Shown: positions 8,896-16,924 of the stretch, piece after piece
Layout: the number at the start of each line of letters is the position of its first letter
Numbering within the stretch: position 1 is the first letter of the stretch
NCBI GenBank assembly: GCA_001898235.1
Contig: MKTN01000001.1
Coordinates: 62,001 to 126,000 of the forward strand
DNA: 64,000 nt
From: Gammaproteobacteria bacterium 39-13
GTDB lineage: Bacteria; Pseudomonadota; Gammaproteobacteria; Berkiellales; Berkiellaceae
Direction: 5' to 3'
Translations under genes and position numbers: made by a program
The notes under the pieces: model-generated
The model's input: the letters and a program-made list of their open reading frames with translations, nothing else
What the model was told of the DNA's origin: nothing
The model's database searches: none

Positions 8896-9519
8896 TTAGC
8901 CTGCAGCTTTTTTGCTAAATAGCTCAGCTGCGCGTTTTTTCATTTTTGCGATTGTCACATCTTCAATATGAGTAGAAACGTACCATCTGTGACCAAAAGG
9001 ATCTTCTATCGAACCGCTTCTATCGCCATAAAACATATTTTCTACAGGTCGTAATAGCTTTGCGCCAGCAGAAACCGCTTTTTCAACCGTTGCATCAACA
9101 TCCTTTACAAATAAATGGATACTAACGGGTGAGCCGTTATGTGCTTCTGGCCCACGTGCATTCATTTCAGGACATTCATCTGCTAACATAATTTTTGCAT
9201 CACCAAATTTGAGTTCAGCGTGCCCTATTCTGCCACCGGGTTGTTCCATGCGCATCACTTCTTTGGCAGCAAACACTTTTTTATAAAAATCTATCGCTTT
9301 TGATGCCTCATTCACAATGAGATAAGGCGTAATAACTTGGTAGCCTTTAGGAAGAAATGAAATTTTCTTTTTAGCCTTGGCTTTTACTGTAGCTCTTTTG
9401 ATCCCTTTCTTCGCCACTTTTGTGCTGACTTTCTTCGTCGCCTTTTTTTTCAATTTAGGGGTACTGCCTTTTTTAGTAGCAGCTTTCTTTGTTGCTTTCT
9501 TCGCTGGTTTCCTTGCCAT
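8896..9519 (-). CDS. VOC/glyoxalase (PhnB-like) protein with histone-H1-like N-terminal tail
   Basis: A 207-residue fusion. Residues 1-60 are a Lys/Ala-rich low-complexity tail ('KKATKKAATKKGSTPKLKKK' style) like the basic tails of histone H1 or bacterial Hc-type nucleoid proteins. Residues 65-190 form a PhnB-like vicinal-oxygen-chelate domain with 'YLIVNEASKAIDFYKKVF', 'GGRIGHAELKFGDAKIMLAD' and 'FYGDRSGSIEDPFGHRWYV'. Single-domain PhnB-like proteins are usually about 140 residues, so the tail is additional. It could tether the domain to DNA or RNA. GGAGAG upstream selects the ATG of 'MARKPAKK'. It has its own terminator. Confidence 0.85.
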   Translation of the reverse strand: MARKPAKKATKKAATKKGSTPKLKKKATKKVSTKVAKKGIKRATVKAKAKKKISFLPKGYQVITPYLIVNEASKAIDFYKKVFAAKEVMRMEQPGGRIGHAELKFGDAKIMLADECPEMNARGPEAHNGSPVSIHLFVKDVDATVEKAVSAGAKLLRPVENMFYGDRSGSIEDPFGHRWYVSTHIEDVTIAKMKKRAAELFSKKAAG

Positions 9520-9639
9520 TACTTTCTCTCCTTGAAAATGCAATATCACAAAATTTGTCGACTAGCTAACCGAGTGGAATAAGTTTACAATCCCATAGAT
9601 TAAGCCTTTTTAGACCTAATAGACAATATATTTCCAATA

Positions 9640-10773
9640 TCAATTATCCAATTTTTTCTTTTTAGTTAATGGCTCTTTAACATTATCTTCTACTCTTGTC
9701 TTTCCTTCGGAAGAAAACTTTTTTCTTTCATCCTTACTTTTTTGTTTCTGCTGTTCATATCCGGTTACAATCCGATTATGCATTTTTGCTTTGGCATCCA
9801 TTCTGGTAGAAGTTGCTTCTTTTGCTTTTTCTAGATCTTTCTTTGTTATTTTTTCTATACTACCCATATCAGATTGTATTTGCTCAGGAACAATATTACG
9901 CTGATAATCAATAACGACAGCCCCGGTCTTTTCGATCTTATATGCTTCAATTTCTTCAAATACCGGAGTTTTTGCTTCATTAAGCGTTTGGTGTAATTTT
10001 TTGATATTACTAGTCATCTCGGTTAGCTCTTCCATGGTCAGTGTATTAGCATTCAGTTGAGCTTGATATTGTTTCAAAATGAATTCTGCTTCAGCTATGG
10101 CTTTAATTAAAGCTGGGTTTTTATTACTAACAAAAGAATGGAGTTCTTTCATTTTTTCAACACCATTTTTAAGCTGCAGGCAATAAAGCTGCAAACTACC
10201 AACGTAACGACCCACGTCAATTTGAGCAGATCCTCTTATAAATTCTTTCTCATATTCTTGTGATTGTGTAGAGTCAATATTTTCTTCAACCTGATTCAAT
10301 TTGGTCATAGTAAAATGATTAAGATCCATGAGTGATTCTTCAACACTTGATAATCCTACAGCCAAATGTTGTTGGATCTCTCTATTCTGTTCTTGTATCC
10401 TATCTATTCTATCATTAGTTCTTTTTTCAGCGGCTCCAGATCTAAATCTACTGCTGAGATCCGTCAAATCATCAATCAAGCCTTCAATTTTTAGAGAATT
10501 TTCCTGATGTCTGTCTTTACTGGAGGAATAATATGATCTTGAATAGGCAGCTTCCTCACGTATCCGTAGTTTTCTAAGACATTCTCGCATTTTAGTGAAA
10601 TCTTGTGGTTTGAGAAAAGCTCTATCTACATCATCTATTTTTACTATCTCTTCCCCAAGAATTTTTATTCCTTCATCCACATTTTCTCTTGTAACCGCAG
10701 ACGGTTTAATCTTTTCCATTTTAGCAAGATAATTAACAGTTTCAGCACTTAGCAATGATGCATCTTTACCCAT
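9640..10773 (-). CDS. Hypothetical coiled-coil protein
   Basis: A 377-residue, highly charged, largely helical protein with no recognised domain. Heptad-like stretches occupy roughly residues 60-260 ('DRIDRIQEQNREIQQHL', 'YQAQLNANTLTMEELTEM'), and the last 60 residues are Lys-rich, ending 'PLTKKKKLDN'. No signal peptide or membrane segment is seen. AGAGGA about 10 bases before the ATG supports the start. The style (long soluble coiled coil, basic tail, single-gene unit among F-box genes) is common in effector-rich genomes, but the role is unknown. Confidence 0.65.
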   Translation of the reverse strand: MGKDASLLSAETVNYLAKMEKIKPSAVTRENVDEGIKILGEEIVKIDDVDRAFLKPQDFTKMRECLRKLRIREEAAYSRSYYSSSKDRHQENSLKIEGLIDDLTDLSSRFRSGAAEKRTNDRIDRIQEQNREIQQHLAVGLSSVEESLMDLNHFTMTKLNQVEENIDSTQSQEYEKEFIRGSAQIDVGRYVGSLQLYCLQLKNGVEKMKELHSFVSNKNPALIKAIAEAEFILKQYQAQLNANTLTMEELTEMTSNIKKLHQTLNEAKTPVFEEIEAYKIEKTGAVVIDYQRNIVPEQIQSDMGSIEKITKKDLEKAKEATSTRMDAKAKMHNRIVTGYEQQKQKSKDERKKFSSEGKTRVEDNVKEPLTKKKKLDN

Positions 10774-10892
10774 ATGACTTGATTCCTCTATTTGCCATGC
10801 ATACTAATAGAGACTGCTTAAAAACATGTAAGTTCAATATTTTACCGTGTGTATACATAAATGTTGTCATTAAACATAGTCATCTGTGTCTT

Positions 10893-11101
10893 ATGTTTAA
10901 AAGTATCTCGCAAACTAAACCATTGCTAGGATATTTGAAAGGAGATGAAAAGCTAGGTATTCAATGATAAGGTATAGCGCCAAATCTGCGTTTGCGGTTA
11001 AAGTAACACCTAAAGGCAAAAAGCTCTTCTCTTCTTCGCTAATGAACGGTTCTTTGCAGGGATTAGCCAATCTGAAGAAAGATGTTGAATACCTTTTTTA
11101 A
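10893..11101 (+). CDS. Possible pair of short ORFs joined by ATGA overlap
   Basis: In the 435-base gap before the DUF1937 gene a short frame starts at ATG 10893 (24 codons, ending TGA at 10967) and overlaps by ATGA a second frame 10964-11101 (45 codons, 'MIRYSAKSAFAVKV...' to 'KKDVEYLF'). AGGAGATGAAAAG lies upstream of the junction. The second peptide is basic and coding-like. Either these are two small coupled genes or the relic of one gene broken by a frameshift. I do not recognise either peptide. Confidence 0.3.
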
Positions 11102-11149
11102 CAAAATTTTTTCTACATCCTCTTTTAAGTCATTAAGCTAAAAATTGGG

Positions 11150-11177
11150 TAGACATATCAAATGATTTTTTTATAAT
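11150..11177 (+). promoter_or_regulatory. Sigma70-type promoter of the DUF1937 gene
   Basis: TAGACA and TATAAT are separated by 16 bases; the -10 lies 31 bases before the ATG at 11209. Confidence 0.55.
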
Positions 11178-11208
11178 ATGTGTCCCTTACACTTATGGAA
11201 CATTTCTA

Positions 11209-11613
11209 ATGAAAAACGAACTGGTTTATTTAGCTTGCCCCTACAACCATGAAGATCCCAAAATAACTCAATTAAGATACGCTGTCAGTGTGCATATAGC
11301 CGGACATCTTTTTAAGCAAGGGGTCATGGTTTTTGCAGCATCGATGCATAATGCTTTTTTGGGCACGATGACAGGATTAGGCGATCAATTTTCTACTTGG
11401 CAACCATTTAATCACGCTATGATTGAGCGTGCGGATAAATTAATGGTAGTCACAATGGAAGGTTGGGAACTTTCTAAAGGAGTACAAGATCAGATCCAAT
11501 ATGCGAAATCATTAAATAAGCCAGTGGAAATGATTGAGCCTCCTCAAGATTTGATTCAAATATTATGGAAGCAGATCTCTAGTGCCTATGAAAACGCACC
11601 TAAAACTGCTTAG
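11209..11613 (+). CDS. DUF1937 family protein (nucleoside 2-deoxyribosyltransferase-like)
   Basis: A 134-residue protein of the DUF1937 family. The pattern 'YLACPYNHEDPKITQLRY' at the N-terminus, 'FAASMHN' near residue 45, 'FNHAMIERADKLMVVTMEGWELSKGVQDQI' split over residues 68-98, and 'NKPVEMIEPP' near residue 105 match the family, whose fold resembles nucleoside 2-deoxyribosyltransferases. Catalytic activity is not established for most members. It is a single-gene unit with a good promoter upstream and a GC-rich hairpin downstream. Confidence 0.8.
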   Translation: MKNELVYLACPYNHEDPKITQLRYAVSVHIAGHLFKQGVMVFAASMHNAFLGTMTGLGDQFSTWQPFNHAMIERADKLMVVTMEGWELSKGVQDQIQYAKSLNKPVEMIEPPQDLIQILWKQISSAYENAPKTA

Positions 11614-11619
11614 GATTCG

Positions 11620-11646
11620 ACCGCGCTCATACAAAAAGAGCGCGGT
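11620..11646 (+). terminator. Hairpin terminator after the DUF1937 gene
   Basis: Perfect 9-bp GC-rich stem (ACCGCGCTC / GAGCGCGGT) with a 9-base A-rich loop, six bases after the stop; the tail ATATTCTC is only moderately T-rich. Confidence 0.65.
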
Positions 11647-11748
11647 ATATTCTCTTCATTGAATCTTCTCTTTTTCATTATTTTAGCTATTCAAAAAAAT
11701 TGAAAAAATAGTAAAATACCTTAACTACATTATGCAACGAGTCTTTCC

Positions 11749-12606
11749 ATGCCTACAGGACGTTCTAGCAATAAAGATGCTTTAATCTATTCACCTTTAC
11801 GTCTTTTACCAGCCGATATTGTAAGTTGTATTTTCGATTGCTTAGAGCCTAATGAAAAAACTTACTTGCCTCTTCGAACAGTAAGCATCTATTTTAAAGA
11901 GATGATAGATGAGAAAACCTATTTGAATTTGCTTAATTCTCCTGCCGTTCAGCAAGATATTCATATGCCTGTCAAAACGGAATCTGATCGACAGACTTTA
12001 TTTCAGCGATTAAAAAGGGAAATGGATTATCTGCAAAATAATCAAGATAACATTCTAAAAAAGTTACAAAATGGCTGTATGTTCGATAGGGATAGAGAGC
12101 AGTCAAAAAAACGAGTAACAGAAATATTTCAACAATTTGCAATCATCCCCCAAAATAATGGGGCATTCAGTTTATACCAATGTAATAAATGGTTAAACCA
12201 GCTCAATGAATGGATTATACGAACTCAACTTCATTTGACTTGTAGTGGGTTAAACTGTAGCGAGCATTCTCTCACGCGTGTTCCTAGCATTCTATTTTAT
12301 GATTCATCTCTTACCCCATTCTGGAGAAGAATTGCATTCCTTAATCTACACGGAAATCCGATTTCAACTCTCCCACAAGGTTTCAAGCTATTACAAAATC
12401 TTAATGTATTAAGCATTAGTTTATATGAAGGGAAATTTCCAACATTTAAAGGCATACCTCCATCTGAGGCGCTGAAACTAATTTACGTTGTAGATGATGA
12501 GGGATTTTGGAATTTATGTTCTAAAGAAATAATTAGCAGTCTACAAACGGAGCATCAAGAGGCTGCAGATGCATTACCCCTCAATTTGAGCAAATTGAAG
12601 CTTTAG
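11749..12606 (+). CDS. F-box protein with leucine-rich C-terminal segment
   Basis: A 285-residue protein. Residues 15-60 read as an F-box ('LRLLPADIVSCIFDCLEPNE', then 'RTVSIYFKEMIDEKTYLNLL'), with the same 'DEKTY' or 'DKETF' ending as the F-box protein at 8217. Residues 190-235 hold LRR-like units ('IAFLNLHGNPISTLPQGFKL', 'LLQNLNVLSISLYEGKFP'). F-box plus LRR is the classic substrate-adaptor layout of SCF ubiquitin ligases, so a host-directed role after secretion is a reasonable inference. There is no signal peptide and no clear Shine-Dalgarno. It is convergent with the next gene. Confidence 0.75.
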   Translation: MPTGRSSNKDALIYSPLRLLPADIVSCIFDCLEPNEKTYLPLRTVSIYFKEMIDEKTYLNLLNSPAVQQDIHMPVKTESDRQTLFQRLKREMDYLQNNQDNILKKLQNGCMFDRDREQSKKRVTEIFQQFAIIPQNNGAFSLYQCNKWLNQLNEWIIRTQLHLTCSGLNCSEHSLTRVPSILFYDSSLTPFWRRIAFLNLHGNPISTLPQGFKLLQNLNVLSISLYEGKFPTFKGIPPSEALKLIYVVDDEGFWNLCSKEIISSLQTEHQEAADALPLNLSKLKL

Positions 12607-12614
12607 AATCATGA

Positions 12615-13850
12615 TTACTCACCAAATCTTTTTCTTCTTTTAATTTGAATGCCTTGCTTGTTTCTTTTCTCTTTGGTATGAGCTTGTTTTACACTTTGTT
12701 TTACCTCGGACGCTTTTACCTCACTTTTGTATGTCACTAGCATGTTTCTTTTATCTTTAGCAGTAGTGTCAGCTAGCAATGCTGAACTTTGAATCATACC
12801 ATATAAAGTTGAAACAAGATCGTAGGGAGCTCTTTTATTTATTTCATTTTCAGCATTTTCAATAATTCGTTCTACTGGTTTATCATGCTTCATGGCTTCT
12901 TCTAATGCACCATCAACCGCGTCAATTGCTTTACTTAATTTATCTCCTTCATGACGAAAAAAATTCTCAAGCTGCGTCATTATTTTCTCTGGCTCATCAT
13001 CATGAACCGATCGTTGGATCCCATGAATTAATTGCTCCCAACTTCTGGGATCTTCTTTCATACTTTCACTCGAGGTGAAATAGGATGATAACTGATCGCC
13101 TATCATCTTTAATCGTTGTGTCATAGAAATTTCATATTTACCATTAGCAAGAAAATTTGAAAGCTTATACATTGTATCAATCGCAGAACTCTCTGCTGCA
13201 TCAGCTTTGCTCGCGCTGGAATCTATACCTGCACCAATGGCAGTCAACGGATCGCTGATAATGGCGTCAAGCTGCTCCTTTTGTTTTTCAATGCTGTCTT
13301 CAATTTTCCCTTTGACATAAGACTGGAAACTAGAAGTTACCGCCTCCTCTAGTCCAGATCTTAAGGCCTGTTTAATAGTTGGTTGCAAAATTTCGCCACT
13401 TTCAACAGACTGCTCTATAATTTTTGGATCTGTGACTTCCCCATTACGACCATGAAACGGTAAGGAATCAAGAAACCCCTGATATGATGCTCGCCAATCA
13501 ACATCAAAATATTCTTTAAACCCAGCTACTGCAGTTTTTCTTTTGGTTTGCCTAAATTTCTCCGCAGTCTTGTTAGCAGATTGCATTTTTTTAGATAGTT
13601 CTTTGGGTAAAACATCATTGTTTGCTATAACCTCTTGTACCAACTGAGATTGCCTAAATTCTTCTATTTGAGCACGCTGCATCAATCTTTCATATTCGAG
13701 CTTATTTATCTCTGCATTTTTTTGTGCTTTTTTAGCTTTTTTTCTGAGCAATTTCTCAACACTTTGCTCAGTTTCTTCATTCATTGCTGCCAACATATCG
13801 ACGACATCTTTCTCAATTTTTTTTCTTCTTTTATCATTTGGACCTAACAT
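12615..13850 (-). CDS. Hypothetical coiled-coil protein
   Basis: A 411-residue helical charged protein with no recognised domain. The first 110 residues are a Lys/Glu coiled coil; the middle holds several amphipathic helices, including 'AAESSAIDTMYKLSNFLANG'; the end is strongly basic ('HTKEKRNKQGIQIKRRKRFG'). GAGG eight bases before the ATG supports the start. It shares composition, basic tail and orientation with the coiled-coil protein at 9640-10773, but I see no direct sequence repeat between them. Role unknown; effector or nucleoid association are possibilities. Confidence 0.65.
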   Translation of the reverse strand: MLGPNDKRRKKIEKDVVDMLAAMNEETEQSVEKLLRKKAKKAQKNAEINKLEYERLMQRAQIEEFRQSQLVQEVIANNDVLPKELSKKMQSANKTAEKFRQTKRKTAVAGFKEYFDVDWRASYQGFLDSLPFHGRNGEVTDPKIIEQSVESGEILQPTIKQALRSGLEEAVTSSFQSYVKGKIEDSIEKQKEQLDAIISDPLTAIGAGIDSSASKADAAESSAIDTMYKLSNFLANGKYEISMTQRLKMIGDQLSSYFTSSESMKEDPRSWEQLIHGIQRSVHDDEPEKIMTQLENFFRHEGDKLSKAIDAVDGALEEAMKHDKPVERIIENAENEINKRAPYDLVSTLYGMIQSSALLADTTAKDKRNMLVTYKSEVKASEVKQSVKQAHTKEKRNKQGIQIKRRKRFGE

Positions 13851-13961
13851 ACAAGCACCTCATCTGTTTAAGCTAAGGTCATTTCCTAAGCATAGGGTTC
13901 TACGTATGTGGACTTTAAACGCTAAGATAAGTTCCACTTTTGCGCTATTTAAATGCCGAAG

Positions 13962-13989
13962 TTGACAATAAATGGCCTGGCATTATAAT
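13962..13989 (+). promoter_or_regulatory. Near-perfect sigma70 promoter of double-glycine peptide 3
   Basis: TTGACA (13962-13967) and TATAAT (13984-13989), both exact consensus hexamers, are 16 bases apart. The predicted transcript would start about 27 bases before the ATG at 14023. Confidence 0.85.
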
Positions 13990-14022
13990 TTTGTGTTCGC
14001 GTAAAATAGATGGATTACTTAG

Positions 14023-14292
14023 ATGTACGAAATCAAATCTGATGAAATGCTGCGATTGATTAACGGTGGAGGATTCTTTTTTCTTAATGAAAACCAGTCT
14101 GCTCATGCATTAGAAAGTCTTTCAAGTGGTATTTTGGGTGCTGTTATTGGCGTAACCTTAATCACTTCCCTTGCCTATCCATTTGTTATTTTCAGCACCG
14201 CAATCTTGAGTGGGGCAGCAGGTTTTGCTATAGCCAACAAATATTCCTGTGCTACCCCTGAACCCGAATGGTTCGAAATATTTCATTGGTAA
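14023..14292 (+). CDS. Double-glycine leader peptide 3 with hydrophobic, microcin-like cargo
   Basis: An 89-residue protein starting 'MYEIKSDEMLRLINGGG', a double-glycine leader (EML spacing, Ile at -4 region, Gly-Gly). The cargo of about 72 residues contains a Gly/Ala/Ser-rich hydrophobic core ('SLSSGILGAVIGVTLITSLA', then 'ILSGAAGFAIANKYSC') with GxxxG-like spacing, long enough to cross a membrane twice, and a Trp-rich end 'EPEWFEIFHW'. This is the usual look of class II bacteriocins and microcins. The promoter upstream is near consensus. No immunity or C39 exporter gene is adjacent. Antibacterial function is inferred only. Confidence 0.75.
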   Translation: MYEIKSDEMLRLINGGGFFFLNENQSAHALESLSSGILGAVIGVTLITSLAYPFVIFSTAILSGAAGFAIANKYSCATPEPEWFEIFHW

Positions 14293-14348
14293 ACAGACTT
14301 TTTTAAACTGATGGAGCTGCAAAAGCATTAATCAAACCGTGAGCTTCA

Positions 14349-15245
14349 TCATGCAGGTGTTATTTTTAGTTTACGATTAAAAAAAGTGATAAACGCACCT
14401 AACAGGATAGTGATAATTCCTACAACTTTAGGTAAATTAATTGTTTCCTCTAAGAGGATTATCCCGAAAATCACGACAAAAATTGGCTCTGTCACTGATA
14501 ATATAGATGCCTTTTCTGCATTAATTTTTTTCAATCCTTCGAGAAAAAATAACATTGGTATTGCCGTAGAGACAATGCCAAATCCCAATATATATGCCCA
14601 TTGCGCTAAAGTAGAAGGAATAGAAAAATCATGTCCGCATAAAGAAAAGACTAAGCATGCAAGCGCACAGCCCAACGAAACCATGAGCGTAGAAGTTATG
14701 GGTGAAATCTCAACCCTTTTACTCCAAACAATATAGCATGCATAGAGAATACCAGATAAAACTGCCAGGCTTATGCCAATCATATCGAATTTTAGCTCTG
14801 ACATATCGACTAGCTGTGTCATGCCTAAGATGATTAAGGCAATTGCAACATAATAAATTTTCGCTATTTTATGCTTATACAATATCCAGTTTAACAACAT
14901 CACAAACACAGGATAAGTGAAAAAAATAACCATAGATGGCCCTGTGCCAATGTATTGACTGCCAATAAAGTAAATACCTGCTGATGCACTATAAAATAGC
15001 GCTCCTGAAAGGAAAGCTTTTACCATCTCAACAGCATTATCATTTAACGCTCTTTGTTCTTTGATTAATATTAAGCAAATAAATAATCCGGAAATGGCAA
15101 ATCGCCAAAATTGCATATTAGCAATGGAGAGTTCGGTTTCCATTAAGCTTAAGCCAAAATATCCTACCAGCCCATATAACAAGCCGGAGATCACTGCATA
15201 TAGTGCGCCTTGAAACTCAGGAGACAGCTTTTTCACCTTGTTCAC
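14349..15245 (-). CDS. EamA/DMT family transporter
   Basis: A 298-residue inner-membrane carrier with about ten hydrophobic helices arranged as two EamA halves ('ALYAVISGLLYGLVGYFGLS' at the start and 'GISLAVLSGILYACYIVWSK' at about residue 160). The conserved C-terminal 'EKASILSVTEPIFVVIFGII' is typical of the family. Substrate is unknown; amino acids or other metabolites are exported by relatives. Translation appears to start at GTG 15245 inside the 3' end of the MFS gene (29-base overlap), so the two transporters are probably translationally coupled. Confidence 0.88.
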   Translation of the reverse strand: MNKVKKLSPEFQGALYAVISGLLYGLVGYFGLSLMETELSIANMQFWRFAISGLFICLILIKEQRALNDNAVEMVKAFLSGALFYSASAGIYFIGSQYIGTGPSMVIFFTYPVFVMLLNWILYKHKIAKIYYVAIALIILGMTQLVDMSELKFDMIGISLAVLSGILYACYIVWSKRVEISPITSTLMVSLGCALACLVFSLCGHDFSIPSTLAQWAYILGFGIVSTAIPMLFFLEGLKKINAEKASILSVTEPIFVVIFGIILLEETINLPKVVGIITILLGAFITFFNRKLKITPA

Positions 15246-16542
15246 TCTCTATAGTTAATGAAGTTGTATCATCATCTTGTTGCGCTTTGTCGCTTCTAGG
15301 AAGCCAAAATGACAAAAGCCAACAAGCAAAAATGATCAACATAAGTAATGAGAATGCAGCACTGAGCTCTGATGAGTCGTAAAAACGTTCGCCATTGCTG
15401 CCATAGCTGCCTTTCCATTGAAAATCTAAATACCAACCAATTAGCTGCTGCACTAAGGCACCACCTAGCATGTTTAAAGTATTTACCACTCCCAACGTCA
15501 ATCCAGAATGTGATGATGGGCTATGTTGGGCAGCTCCCGCAAAACAAATCATCTCTGCCCCACAAAACAAACCAATTAGGGTTAAAAGACAAGCAAGCTG
15601 CCAAATGGAAATACTATTAACGTAGAGTAAGATAAAAAGAGAAACTATCATGCCAATAGCACAAATTTGTATTGTTTCTTTCGCGAGTTTCCATTTCATA
15701 CTAAGCCAAGGCAACATTAGGCTGCCCAAGGTTAATCCGCCATATAAATAGAGTGATAGCTGGGCTGCGGTGGCACGCTCTAAGGAGAACCTTTCCATGA
15801 GAAAGGCAGTACCCCAAAGATCTGCTAAAACACACAAAGGAGTATAAACACTGACGGCAATAATGGAATAAATGATAATGGCTTTTTGTTTAAAAACAGC
15901 GACTAATCCTCGACGTAAGTGTGCGAGTATTTGATTATCCTGCACATCTATTATTTTCTTGTCTCTGGGAATGCATGCCAATACGCAGAAAAAAATAAAT
16001 CCACCAAAAGCTGCACACAGCAAAAGACTATCTTGCCAACTCGTGTTTTCTAAAATAGTCACCAAGAACTTTCCGGATAATAAAGCCCCTAAAGTGCCTA
16101 TTGCTAAAGTGATCCCCATGAGCAATCCACTATATTTTGCTGGCAAATGATCATGTACTAATTTCAATGCGCAAATAAATGCAGGCGCAGAACCTAAGCC
16201 TATTAAAAATCGTCCTAATTGAAGCATCCATATATCGCTTGCTAAGGCAAAAAGACTCGTTCCAGCAATACAAGTAATAATAGACATCATGATAACGCGA
16301 CGAACGCCAACATAGTCTAAAATAAATCCAAGTGGGATCTGCAACAAGGAATAAGAAAATAGATAGATAGAACCGAGCGAAGAAAATTCTTCTGCGGTTA
16401 GTTTAAATACTTGACGCAGCTCTACCACCATAATGCCAGGTGAGATCCGCAAAATGTATTGATAAAAATAAAATATCGCAATAGCAATCCATGCCACATA
16501 ATAAGTTGCTATTGCATTTTTATTTGATTTTAGAAAATTCAT
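15217..16542 (-). CDS. MFS transporter
   Basis: A 441-residue major facilitator with twelve predicted membrane helices. Motif A-like 'GFILDYVGVRRVIM' lies between helices 2 and 3, and 'LGRFLIGLGSAPAFICALK' marks helix 4. The central loop is short and charged. Legionellales encode many such transporters (Pht-like and others) for nutrient uptake in the host; substrate cannot be read here. AGGTG eight bases upstream supports the ATG at 16542, which overlaps the stop of the preceding short frame as TAATG. It overlaps the EamA gene at its 3' end. Confidence 0.9.
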   Translation of the reverse strand: MNFLKSNKNAIATYYVAWIAIAIFYFYQYILRISPGIMVVELRQVFKLTAEEFSSLGSIYLFSYSLLQIPLGFILDYVGVRRVIMMSIITCIAGTSLFALASDIWMLQLGRFLIGLGSAPAFICALKLVHDHLPAKYSGLLMGITLAIGTLGALLSGKFLVTILENTSWQDSLLLCAAFGGFIFFCVLACIPRDKKIIDVQDNQILAHLRRGLVAVFKQKAIIIYSIIAVSVYTPLCVLADLWGTAFLMERFSLERATAAQLSLYLYGGLTLGSLMLPWLSMKWKLAKETIQICAIGMIVSLFILLYVNSISIWQLACLLTLIGLFCGAEMICFAGAAQHSPSSHSGLTLGVVNTLNMLGGALVQQLIGWYLDFQWKGSYGSNGERFYDSSELSAAFSLLMLIIFACWLLSFWLPRSDKAQQDDDTTSLTIESEQGEKAVS

Positions 16543-16862
16543 TAGCAAACACCTGCAGAAAATATTGAACGTATTCTGGATAGCAAAGAAGCTCGTAAGG
16601 CTAAAAAATAAATGGGGGCCTTACGACTGTGTAGGTCGAGGTAAGGGGTGAATAATATGTAAGCGAGTGTTTTTAAACATAAGTTCTTCAAGTTAATAGC
16701 TTTATACGATGCTGTCAAGATCTCATATACCACTTGAGAGACAGGTGATGGATTCCCGCCGATAAAGAGAGTTTTAGCCATTACCCGCAAAACACTACCC
16801 AGTTTGCCACAAGATCGAGCCCCTATTGAGCCTTGAACATGGTCAACGGTAAACATATGCAC
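16542..16862 (-). CDS. Uncertain 106-codon frame ending in TAATG at the MFS start
   Basis: A GTG-initiated frame ('MHMFTVDHVQGSIGARS...') occupies most of the 380-base gap upstream of the MFS gene and ends exactly at its ATG (TAATG). Composition is less AT-rich than the neighbours and I recognise no family. The other strand shows a short coding-like end 'PAENIERILDSKEARKAKK' at about 16552-16611, which may be a gene relic. So this stretch may be a coupled small gene, an upstream leader, or debris. Confidence 0.25.
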   Translation of the reverse strand: MHMFTVDHVQGSIGARSCGKLGSVLRVMAKTLFIGGNPSPVSQVVYEILTASYKAINLKNLCLKTLAYILFTPYLDLHSRKAPIYFLALRASLLSRIRSIFSAGVC

Positions 16863-16924
16863 GATATGATAAAGTCCATACCAAATAGAACCTCTTAGGG
16901 CATTGCGTTGCGTCTCATGATACC

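Noticed and set aside
14386-14736. 116-codon plus-strand frame inside the EamA gene
   Set aside because: It is the antisense of hydrophobic helices of a clear transporter gene and has no ribosome binding site.
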